A stretch of DNA of 64,000 nucleotides from Enhygromyxa salina (GTDB taxonomy: Bacteria > Myxococcota_A > Polyangia > Nannocystales > Nannocystaceae). Every line of letters starts with the position of its first letter. Position 1 is the stretch's first letter. The notes below the pieces were generated by a model that was not told the origin of the DNA, did not search any database, and worked only from the letters and a program-made list of their open reading frames with translations. Shown here one piece after another: positions 50,886 through 58,329 of the stretch. The DNA lies in NCBI RefSeq assembly GCF_000737335.2, contig NZ_JMCC02000107.1, positions 1 through 64,000 on the forward strand. Direction: 5' to 3'. The translations under genes and the position numbers were made by a program.

Positions 50886-51350
50886 CTATCCGAGCAGCCG
50901 ACCCAAGCGGCCCTTGGCGCGCAGCGCCGCCTCGAACTCCTCTGCCGTGTTCGCCCGCGCCAGCCCCAGCGCGTCGATGTGAATCAGATCTGCGGGCATC
51001 AGCGAATCGAACTCTGTAGCGGTCTGCCCGATCAGATCGATGAGCTTGGCACACGCCGCAAAGAAGGCGGCGACCCGCGCTTCATTGTCGTAGGAGACCG
51101 GCCAGCCCATGTGAACTTCTTGCTCTTTGACGTCGCGGATCGACTCGACGCCAGCGTCGTCGATGTCCCACACGACCAACCGGATCGCCGCGACCGCGGC
51201 CGGCTCGGTCGTGCTGACCCACTGGCCGGTCGCGCCGGGCACGACCTCGAGTGAGAACGGCCGCCCGCCAAGCGGAAAATACGGGGCAATGCGTGCTGCG
51301 ATGTCGACGACCTCGGCCATGGATTTTGATACCCCAAACGCGCCGCTCAA
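50886..51350 (-). CDS. Small hypothetical protein
   Basis: 154 residues if it starts at TTG 51350, which overlaps the stop of the next gene upstream as TTGA, suggesting coupling; ATG 51320 gives 144. Mixed alpha/beta with RPFSLEVVPGATGQWVSTTE and VVWDIDDAGVESIRDVKEQE. No domain recognised and no signal peptide. Confidence 0.6.
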   Translation of the reverse strand: MSGAFGVSKSMAEVVDIAARIAPYFPLGGRPFSLEVVPGATGQWVSTTEPAAVAAIRLVVWDIDDAGVESIRDVKEQEVHMGWPVSYDNEARVAAFFAACAKLIDLIGQTATEFDSLMPADLIHIDALGLARANTAEEFEAALRAKGRLGRLLG

Positions 51351-51799
51351 TCGCCCCAGATCCAGTATCCGATCGCAGCCAGCGTGGCGAAGAACAGCGC
51401 CATGACCCAGTAGCCCGTGACCCGGTCACTGCGTCGGTAGTCTTCGAGCGCCTGCTTGAGCTGGGCGGCGGCCATCGTCGCGGACTTGTCGTGGCCGGTG
51501 AGCTCGAGCTTGATGATGATCGCCCGCATCCGACCGGCCGCGCCGTCTTCTGCGACGCCCTTTTCCAGCACTGGCAGCAGGCGCAGGCCGGCCTCGATCA
51601 GGACCTCTGTGCTGGTGGGCACGAACGCGTTTTGGAGGATCTTTTCGCTCTCGCCCCCCGAGGCGAGGCGGCCGTGGAGCTCGTCGAGGGCCATGCGCTC
51701 TTGAGCCGGATCGCTCATCAACTGGGTCGCGGCGCCGCAGTAGTGACACACGTAGGTGCCGCCAGACGGCGATCCGCAGGCACGGCAGGCATGATCCAT
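51347..51799 (-). CDS. Small zinc-ribbon protein with C-terminal membrane anchor
   Basis: 150 residues. CRAC...CHYC at residues 5-22 forms a zinc ribbon. A helical middle (about 40-120) leads to a single C-terminal membrane helix (VMALFFATLAAIGYWIWG). TAGGCT lies exactly 6 nt before ATG 51799 on the minus strand, the leaderless pattern again. Upstream partner of the gene at 50886. Confidence 0.7.
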   Translation of the reverse strand: MDHACRACGSPSGGTYVCHYCGAATQLMSDPAQERMALDELHGRLASGGESEKILQNAFVPTSTEVLIEAGLRLLPVLEKGVAEDGAAGRMRAIIIKLELTGHDKSATMAAAQLKQALEDYRRSDRVTGYWVMALFFATLAAIGYWIWGD

Positions 51800-51811
51800 G
51801 CGACTAGCCTA
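51800..51811 (-). promoter_or_regulatory. Putative -10 element 6 nt before ATG
   Basis: On the minus strand TAGGCT (51811-51806) is followed by 6 nt and ATG 51799. Same geometry as the plus-strand cases. Confidence 0.45.
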
Positions 51812-52069
51812 CGCGATGCGACCTGACAGCTCAACACTTTCGTGGCTTGCGAGCGCGGGGGCGCTCACCGGGAGGGGGGTCGGGGGTCTTGGTGGCAGCG
51901 TCGCCCTTGGCGAGGCTGCGCGAGTTTGGGACTGCGAGCAGTTGGAGGATGAGCTGTGTCTGTCCGTTCGGTGCTCGAGCAAGGGATCCGCGCACTGGGC
52001 TGCGATGGTCTCGCGCGGCGGGCTGACAGTGCCCGGGGACGGCCAAGGGGCGGGCCTGACGAGGTAGCC
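51812..52069. other. Intergenic region, possibly with a gene remnant
   Basis: On the minus strand a frame ending at 51831 has a protein-like tail (LILQLLAVPNSRSLAKGDAA then a Pro/Arg-rich end), but nothing convincing lies upstream. I do not call a gene. Confidence 0.3.
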
Positions 52070-52834
52070 TCACCCTTGCGACCCGCCCCATTCGAGTGAG
52101 TTCTCATCTAGTTCCATTTCGTCTGATAGTGCGATTTCACCCAAGAAACGTCGCAGCCAAGCCTGACTCTGCCCGCCCAAGCGGAAGGCAGTGTTGTCGG
52201 TTTCTACCAGGAGCCCTCGATAACAAATCATCGTCATATCTGTTCGCATGAAGATCGCGCAATGGTCGCCCGTGGGAACGGGTTGCTCAAACCCACGCTC
52301 GAGCATGAATTGGCGGAGTTGGTCCACAGCGTTGAGGTGGGTGAGGCTCCGAACGATGCCATTGCAGTATGATCGTGAGGTCATCACCACGTGCGTCAGT
52401 ACCAAGCCCCATGCCAGGAGTTCCCTGAACGTTTCGAACCTGGGATAGACCGGACCTGCATCAGGTTCACCCTTGCCGATTCCCGCGTCATTTCGGCACG
52501 GTTGCGTGAAATCGTAGAACAGGTGGAGGTCCGCGGGGTCGCCGGAGGCATCGTAGCCTATCAGGAGATCTTCGGGATCCGGTGTGGCCAAGCCCTGGTC
52601 GTAACACCATATCACGCGACTTGCGCTGAAGTCGTGACGAGGGTACGCGAACGGGCCCATGCTGCGCCCCATTCGGCTGAGGAACCACTCATAAAAATGC
52701 GGGAGAGGTTGACCCACGATGGCGCGGACAGCAGCGATCTCTTCCGGCGATGCTCCCTCGACTTGATCGTCGAATCCGGGATGCACACGGTGGAGCAGCG
52801 CCTCCATCTCCGGTTCTAGGTTTGGTGGTTGCAT
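52070..52834 (-). CDS. SUKH/SMI1-like immunity protein of the adjacent toxin
   Basis: 254 residues. The N-terminal half (EIAAVRAIVGQPLPHFYEWF then a DLLIGYDASGDPADLHLFYD-type stretch) follows the SMI1/KNR4 (SUKH) immunity fold; the C-terminal third is divergent. Its ATG 52834 lies inside the 3-prime end of the toxin gene (19-bp overlap), the usual toxin-immunity arrangement. It should neutralise the toxin in the cytosol. Confidence 0.75.
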   Translation of the reverse strand: MQPPNLEPEMEALLHRVHPGFDDQVEGASPEEIAAVRAIVGQPLPHFYEWFLSRMGRSMGPFAYPRHDFSASRVIWCYDQGLATPDPEDLLIGYDASGDPADLHLFYDFTQPCRNDAGIGKGEPDAGPVYPRFETFRELLAWGLVLTHVVMTSRSYCNGIVRSLTHLNAVDQLRQFMLERGFEQPVPTGDHCAIFMRTDMTMICYRGLLVETDNTAFRLGGQSQAWLRRFLGEIALSDEMELDENSLEWGGSQG

Positions 52835-54057
52835 GCGGCCTTTCCCTGTGAGCAGATCGCCATCGGGACCAGAATGCTACAAGTTTTGCAGGGAGGGACT
52901 GTATCGCGATCCGCGAATCGCTCAGTTTTCAATTTGCGCGTGGCGCCCCTTGCATCGATGTACTCTACCGGCGATTGGGTTGTTTGGCCTTGATCGTGAT
53001 ACCATTCCTCCGTCATAGCTGCCGGCAGCGCGTTGTCATTGATCATTAGCAACAGAGCCCGTTGCGCGGCGCAGTTTCCGGGCGGGTAGGATGCCGCGCT
53101 GTCACGAGTCTGATCACTCACCTCAGCGTGCTCTTCGGCCTTCTGCCAGCGCGATAAGACCTGCGCAGCACTCCCCGTGAAGCGGCGCAAGCCCAAGGCG
53201 ACGGCCGAACTCTGAGCTTGCCGCGCGTGTGCTTTGGCCTTCTTGCCGCTTCCGTAGGACGCGGTGACGCCGTTCGCGTGACGCATGCCGGACTTCGCCG
53301 CAGCCGCGCACAACTCGACAGTCGTCATCCCCGACTGATCGGCATATATCTTGCCGCACTGGCACCTGACCACCCCAAGCATGGTTCGAACGCTGACCTT
53401 CGATTTCATCATGTCCGCGGGCGGCTCCTTGTCGCGCTTCGCCAACCACTCCAGCCGCAGCGCTGCCTTCTCAATCGCCCGCCGAGCTTCGAGGGCCTTG
53501 ATCTGGGCCTCGAACTGAGTCCGGAGCACCCCGACGTTGGTCTTGGTGACCTCGGTCTCCTCGAGTGCTTCGTGTTCCTTTTGGCAGACGACGCATTTTT
53601 GGGCCTCCACCGCGGTCACGAGCCCGGTTTTCTGTATGATGCCGACCACCGTCGCGGCGTTGCTCGGTGTGCCGTTTGGCCCGCAGTTGTTTAGCATGGG
53701 GTCGCTGAGGAGTTGGACGTTCTTGCCCTCGATCTTGACGTTCATCGAGCCGGGCCCGACGAACTTGGTCACACCATGCGTGGTGGCCGAGACCACGCCG
53801 CCGCCGGTCCCCTTGCTCGCGGCGTCGCCGATCGATTTGAACGTGGCGCCCTTGATCGCAACCTTTTTGCCCCCAATGACCACGCTCTTGCTGAAATTAT
53901 TCGGCGAGTCGCCGCTCTTGCCAATGTTGGGCAAGGGCGTGGGCACGAAGGGCGCGGGCGGGCCGGGCATCTTGCACACGTTCGGGATGGTGGCCGCAGC
54001 GATACCGCCGCTGCCGGCAGTCACCGGTGTCTTGGGAGGGTTGATCGATACGGTCAC
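52816..54057 (-). CDS. PAAR-like (DUF4150) type VI secretion effector with C-terminal toxin domain
   Basis: 413 residues. GTG 54057 overlaps the preceding stop (GTGA). Residues 1-135 are the DUF4150/PAAR-like tip domain (MPGPPAPFVPTPLPNIGKSG, SKSVVIGGKKVAIKGATF, NCGPNGTPSNAATVVGIIQK). A Cys-rich middle (CVVCQKEH; CQCGK) may bind zinc. The C-terminal 100 residues contain GNCAAQRALL near 329 and PCKTC (389-393), the layout of zinc-dependent nucleoside/nucleic-acid deaminase toxins; however the catalytic CAE/HAE glutamate is not obvious (the motif reads CAAQ), so deaminase activity is uncertain and a treble-clef nuclease is an alternative. Delivery on a T6SS spike is inferred from the domain. 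Confidence 0.82.
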   Translation of the reverse strand: MTVSINPPKTPVTAGSGGIAAATIPNVCKMPGPPAPFVPTPLPNIGKSGDSPNNFSKSVVIGGKKVAIKGATFKSIGDAASKGTGGGVVSATTHGVTKFVGPGSMNVKIEGKNVQLLSDPMLNNCGPNGTPSNAATVVGIIQKTGLVTAVEAQKCVVCQKEHEALEETEVTKTNVGVLRTQFEAQIKALEARRAIEKAALRLEWLAKRDKEPPADMMKSKVSVRTMLGVVRCQCGKIYADQSGMTTVELCAAAAKSGMRHANGVTASYGSGKKAKAHARQAQSSAVALGLRRFTGSAAQVLSRWQKAEEHAEVSDQTRDSAASYPPGNCAAQRALLLMINDNALPAAMTEEWYHDQGQTTQSPVEYIDARGATRKLKTERFADRDTVPPCKTCSILVPMAICSQGKAACNHQT

Positions 54058-54726
54058 GCGTTTGGTCCTTGGCGCGATGGTTGTTCGAAGAGTATCGCCC
54101 CGCGCAGTCCGCTGGTCGAACCGGTCAGGGCCAACACACGCGGCCCGGCAGCATACCCGCGGGCCCAGGCACGTACGGCGAGCACGCCGAACAGCGCGCC
54201 GCTGGCCGCTCCGACGTCACCCCAACAATCGGCTGGCGCCTCGTAGCCTGGCGCGCGAATGACCGTGGGTTCGCGGAGGTTCACGAAGGCCCACTCCTCG
54301 CTACGGTATCGTTCGCCGTTGATGTCACAATATACCGTGTCGATCGCCTGGTCGGGGAACCGCAAGCCCGCAACCGCGTCGCGCAAGGCTCGAGCCATGC
54401 CCTCGCCGAACGAGCCGGTCTCGCTGCCCGGCAGGCGGCGCTCTTGCGCCGTGGCCACGCCAGTGATCGTGGCCAGGCAAGGCACACCCAGGGCGTGACG
54501 CAGCCGCGGACTGACGAGCACCAAGCAGCCGGCGGCTTCCCCCGGGTGAAAGCCGTTGCGGGCGTCGGGGCCAAACACGCGCTCATGCTCGAGCCAAGTC
54601 AGGGTTTCTGGATGGATATTCGGAGATTGTACAGATGCCCGCACGTACCGCGGCGGCCGCCGTCTCCGCCACCAGGCCCACCGGGGTTCGTGCACCAATA
54701 GCGACAACCTCAATTGAATGACTCAT
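54054..54726 (-). pseudogene. Broken ketosynthase/thiolase-like gene of the effector island
   Basis: ATG 54726 (ATGA overlap with the DUF2169 gene) encodes the start of a ketosynthase-like protein (SIEVVAIGARTPVGLVAETA) that hits a stop at 54583 in its own frame. A different frame from about 54640 onward encodes the second half (EHERVFGPDARNGFHPGEAA ... DVGAASGALFGVLAVRAW ... LTGSTSGLRGAILFEQ), ending at 54054. The join is about 100 residues short of the usual length of this family, so an internal deletion plus frameshift has inactivated it. In intact type VI loci this protein sits between DUF2169 and PAAR-effector genes. Confidence 0.7.
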
Positions 54727-55736
54727 GTCGCGTCGCTCTTTTCGACGATCCTGGTCTCGTCGAGATAGTCGGTGTCGCTTGCGGGGACACGCAGCACGCT
54801 CTGCCAGACGAGGGAGAGCCGGCCGTCGTCGGGCTCGGCGAGCACGGTCGTGAGCACGGGGGGCTCGTGGGGGTGGACGCGCTGACCGAAGTGACTCTCG
54901 AGCACGAGTTGGATGTGGGGCAGCTCGAGCACCAACGCGCCGTGCGGGCTGAGGTTGAACAAGCCCAAGCGCTCGCCACCACGCAGGGCGGTGGACGTGC
55001 GCTGATCGGCGGGGGCGCACATGGCAAAGTGCGGGTTGTAGTCGTCAGGCAGCAGCGGTTGCTTGGTCTTGGCCCACGCGGCGTCGTAGGTGCCGGCGAG
55101 CGAGCGGCGTGGCAGCCAGTGGCGATCGATCGGCCCGAAGCCCGCGGGGCCCATTGTTGCCGGATTGCCGCGCGGGTACTCGATCGCGTGAGCGGGTGTG
55201 TTGGCCAGCAACGCGCTGCGGCGGGCGAAGCCACGCCCAATCGGGTTGCGCTCATCGAGGCTGTGTTGACGCGGGTCTGGATCCGAGCTGTCCCTTCCAC
55301 CAAATGCGACTTCGTAGCGGATGGGCTGTCTGGTGAACGGGCGTGGCTCGGTGAGCGAAAGACCGCCCCAGCTGTGGTGGTAGATGCGGGCGCCGTGGAC
55401 GAGCAGGGTCTTGTCGATCGATCCAATCCGCAGGGTGACCGGGACCGTTGGGGCCGGCTTGGCTCCGGGCGCGTGGGCGCTGCCGAGCACGACTACGTCG
55501 GTCGAGGGCTTGCGCCCCAACAGCTCGGAGTCGTAGCGAAGGCTCGAGTCGCCTGGTACGCCGTAGTGCTCGGGCGCGAGGAGTGGGGGGAGCTGCTCGT
55601 CCGACAGGCTCAGCTTGCCGTCAGCAGCGATCATGAACGTGGCGCGGACGGCCACCACCCACCAGTGGACACCATGCTCATCGCGGGTCCAGTTGCGGTC
55701 GGCCGCGTACGCGGTTTGGTTGTGGAGGGCCCACAC
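54723..55736 (-). CDS. DUF2169 family type VI secretion effector adaptor
   Basis: 337 residues, GTG 55736 with TACCGT 7 nt upstream. DUF2169 pattern is visible: RNWTRDEHGVHWWVVAVRAT, LRYDSELLGRKPSTDVVVLG, AFGGRDSSDP and NPIGRGF. DUF2169 proteins are found with PAAR-like effectors and are thought to act as adaptors/chaperones that load them. It is first in the four-gene unit. Confidence 0.85.
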   Translation of the reverse strand: MWALHNQTAYAADRNWTRDEHGVHWWVVAVRATFMIAADGKLSLSDEQLPPLLAPEHYGVPGDSSLRYDSELLGRKPSTDVVVLGSAHAPGAKPAPTVPVTLRIGSIDKTLLVHGARIYHHSWGGLSLTEPRPFTRQPIRYEVAFGGRDSSDPDPRQHSLDERNPIGRGFARRSALLANTPAHAIEYPRGNPATMGPAGFGPIDRHWLPRRSLAGTYDAAWAKTKQPLLPDDYNPHFAMCAPADQRTSTALRGGERLGLFNLSPHGALVLELPHIQLVLESHFGQRVHPHEPPVLTTVLAEPDDGRLSLVWQSVLRVPASDTDYLDETRIVEKSDAT

Positions 55737-55829
55737 GCGCCCCCACGGTATCAGCCTTCCGAGCGGCTGAGCGAGCTCGTTGCTGGGGGTCGCGCGAGCA
55801 GCTGCGGCGCGCGACCCCAGCCGAACGGG

Positions 55830-57020
55830 CTACTCCCCGTCGGCGGGCTCGTCCGCCGGCTTGGCGGGCTTGGCGGGCTTGGCCGGCTTGGGATCATCAC
55901 CCTTGCCGTCGTCGCCCTTGGCTTCGGGCTTGGGGATCGGGATGTCGATCGGCGCCTGTCCGCCAACGGGACCGTCCTTGACCTCCATGATCTGCAGCAT
56001 GAACACCAGCGTCGAGTTGGGCGGGATCTTGCCCTGGTCGCGGTCGCCGTAGCCAAGCTCGGGCGGGATCACGACCTTGCGCAGCATCCCCGGGCGCACG
56101 CCCTCGAGCGCGTCGCCGAAGCCCTTGATGACGCCGCCGCCACCGACGACGACCGGCATGCCCTCGGTCCGCGTGTGCGAGCTGTCGAACACGGTGCCGT
56201 CGGTCAGCTGGCCGATGTAGTGGGTCACGACCTGATCGCCCGCCTTGGACTCGCGGCCCTCGCCTTCGGCGTAGTCGTAGATCGTCAGGCCGTCGGGGCG
56301 CTTGCTCGTGGCGATTGGCTCGCCCTCGAAGTCGCTGGCTGGGTGGAGCGCGATCGCTTCCGACACGCCGATGAGCTCCACGGTCATGATGAGGTCGCCC
56401 ACGGTTGGGCGACCGGGAGGGGCCCCCTCTTCGACGATCTCGGACGGGACCTTGATGCGCCGCTTGCCGCCGGGCTTCATGCCGGCGAGGCCCTCGGCCA
56501 TCGACTTGGCGATTGGATCTTGGTCGCGGGTCGTTTGGTTGATCACGAGCTTGGCCGGGGCCCCGCGCGAGCCCATGACCTGACGGCCGTTGGCGCTGGC
56601 GTAGCCCTTGAAGTTGAACTCGATGACCATGTCGTCGACGACCGGGGCGCCGCTGCCCAGCACGAAATCGTCAACGACCACGCCGCTGGCGAGGGTCTTC
56701 GAGCTCAGCGGCTTGCCGTCGAACGGGGCCTCGTAGGGGATCTCGGCCGCCTTGATCTCGAGCTTGTGCCCTTCGGTGCCCGGCTGGATGCCCTCGATGA
56801 TGTACTCGGCCTCGGCGTGCTCGTGGCCCGCGTCATGACCCGCGTCATGACCCGCTTCGGCGCCGGCCTCGTGGGCACCAGCGGCGTCCGGGTGTTCGGG
56901 GTCGCCGTGCTCGGCGGCCACGTCCGCGCCGAAGTCGGCGGGGGTGAAGCAGGCGGTCCCCAACAGCGCGGTGGCGAACACGCCGGTCAGCGACAAGACG
57001 CGAATCTCGAGCTTCCTCAT
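55830..57020 (-). CDS. Lipoprotein with two FKBP-type peptidyl-prolyl isomerase domains
   Basis: 396 residues. Signal ending LLGTAC, then an unusual His/Glu/Asp/Ala/Gly-rich linker (HEAGAEAGHDAGHDAGHEHA) that could bind metals. The first FKBP domain (about 105-210) is divergent; the second (about 245-355) is canonical with GDQVVTHYIGQLTDGTVFDS, GGGGVIKGFGDALEGVRPGM and PPELGYGDRDQGKIPPNSTL. A Lys/Pro/Ala tail (KPAKPAKPAKPADEP) ends it. A periplasmic or outer-membrane folding factor. TATCTT lies 8 nt upstream of its ATG. Confidence 0.9.
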   Translation of the reverse strand: MRKLEIRVLSLTGVFATALLGTACFTPADFGADVAAEHGDPEHPDAAGAHEAGAEAGHDAGHDAGHEHAEAEYIIEGIQPGTEGHKLEIKAAEIPYEAPFDGKPLSSKTLASGVVVDDFVLGSGAPVVDDMVIEFNFKGYASANGRQVMGSRGAPAKLVINQTTRDQDPIAKSMAEGLAGMKPGGKRRIKVPSEIVEEGAPPGRPTVGDLIMTVELIGVSEAIALHPASDFEGEPIATSKRPDGLTIYDYAEGEGRESKAGDQVVTHYIGQLTDGTVFDSSHTRTEGMPVVVGGGGVIKGFGDALEGVRPGMLRKVVIPPELGYGDRDQGKIPPNSTLVFMLQIMEVKDGPVGGQAPIDIPIPKPEAKGDDGKGDDPKPAKPAKPAKPADEPADGE

Positions 57021-57119
57021 TGCGGCGCAAGATACAGAATTTTCGTCCGTGTCACGACCGTGGGCAGCCGCTTGGGAGGCCTCCAGGACCCCGCAAACCT
57101 GGCGGTCGCCGGGCTTTTC

Positions 57120-58256
57120 TCACATATGCGCGAGCATCCGCGCGGTCGCAGCCTTGACCACGGGCATGTTCTTGGCCCGCACCAAGCAATCGAGCAGCGG
57201 TGTGCGAAGCACGCTCCGAAACAGGCCCCCGGCCCAGAACGACGGCATGAAGCTGTTCGCGCAGCGACGATCGTAGCGCCCAAGGGCCTGCCGCTCGCTC
57301 GCGGCACCGCTGGTGATCTCCGCGATCGCATCGGCAGCGAACATGCCCGAGCGCATCGCTTGGCTGATCCCTTCGCCGGTCGCCGGATGGGTCATGCGGC
57401 CGGCCTCGCCCACGATCACGCGGCCGGGGCTCGACAGCGGGCCGGTCCGGTAGGTGTAGACGATCGGGTGGCCCTTCCACTTGCCGATCTGCGTCGCGCC
57501 GCACAGCCGCGCCGCGTAGTGCTTGTGCAAGAAGGCGGCAAACAGGTCGCGCGGGTTCTTTCGCTCGGTCCCGTCCTCGTAGGTGATCCCAATGTTGACC
57601 CGCGTCGAGGTCTCGGGGAACAGCCAGCCGTAGTAGGGCAGGGTCAGCGGATCCCAGATCATCTCGAGCGTGTGGGCCTGATACCCAACGTGCTCCCACC
57701 ACCCCATGATCGTGTGGATCGTGTGCTTGGGTCCGTCGCAGGTCGAGAAGCGCGAGTGGGCGCCGTTGGCGACGACGATCCAGTCGGCGCGGATCTCTGC
57801 GCCATCGCGGGCGCGGACGCCGACCCAGCGATTGTTCCGAACGATCGCCTCGCTCGCGGCAAAGCCCGGCACGAAGGTCACGCCCCGCTCGAGCGCGTGC
57901 TTGTGCATCTCGTAGTCCAGGTCATGGCGCAGACAGATCGCGGCCTGCGCCTTGTCACCTGCCGAAAGATAGGTCTCGTGCCCGCCAGGCGTGACCAGGC
58001 GCAGACCCGAGATCGGATACGAGATGGGCTCGACGCTGGGCCACACGCCAAGCTGCTCGAGGGTGTGAATGGCCCGCGGCGAGAGCCCGCTGCCGCAGGT
58101 CTTGTGGCGGGGAAAGGGGTGGAGGTCGACGATCGTGACGTCTTCGACCCCGCGTTGGGCCAAGCGCAGCGCCGTGGCAGATCCGGCGGGGCCGGCACCA
58201 ATGATCACGACTTTGGCTCTGGTCTTTGTTGGGGCCGATTGGCTCGATTCACTCAT
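57120..58256 (-). CDS. Geranylgeranyl reductase family flavoprotein
   Basis: 378 residues. N-terminal FAD-binding VVIIGAGPAGSATALRLAQR, then CGSGLSPRAI (the RxxxCGxG-type element of this family), and GRVIVGEAGRMTHPATGEGI for FAD ribityl binding. It likely reduces isoprenoid double bonds (menaquinone side chain, archaeal-like lipids or a carotenoid); substrate open. TAGGCT lies 9 nt before ATG 58256. No other isoprenoid gene is adjacent. Confidence 0.87.
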   Translation of the reverse strand: MSESSQSAPTKTRAKVVIIGAGPAGSATALRLAQRGVEDVTIVDLHPFPRHKTCGSGLSPRAIHTLEQLGVWPSVEPISYPISGLRLVTPGGHETYLSAGDKAQAAICLRHDLDYEMHKHALERGVTFVPGFAASEAIVRNNRWVGVRARDGAEIRADWIVVANGAHSRFSTCDGPKHTIHTIMGWWEHVGYQAHTLEMIWDPLTLPYYGWLFPETSTRVNIGITYEDGTERKNPRDLFAAFLHKHYAARLCGATQIGKWKGHPIVYTYRTGPLSSPGRVIVGEAGRMTHPATGEGISQAMRSGMFAADAIAEITSGAASERQALGRYDRRCANSFMPSFWAGGLFRSVLRTPLLDCLVRAKNMPVVKAATARMLAHM

Positions 58257-58329
58257 GGCGAATCAAGCCTAGACGGAATTGGCGCGACGCCCAGCGTGCC
58301 CCAGCCGCCTGTGGAGCAATGAAGGGCTC

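Noticed and set aside
54714..58322. 1202-codon plus-strand frame opposite four real genes
   Set aside because: It spans gene boundaries on the other strand, including intergenic DNA, and shows no recognisable domain.
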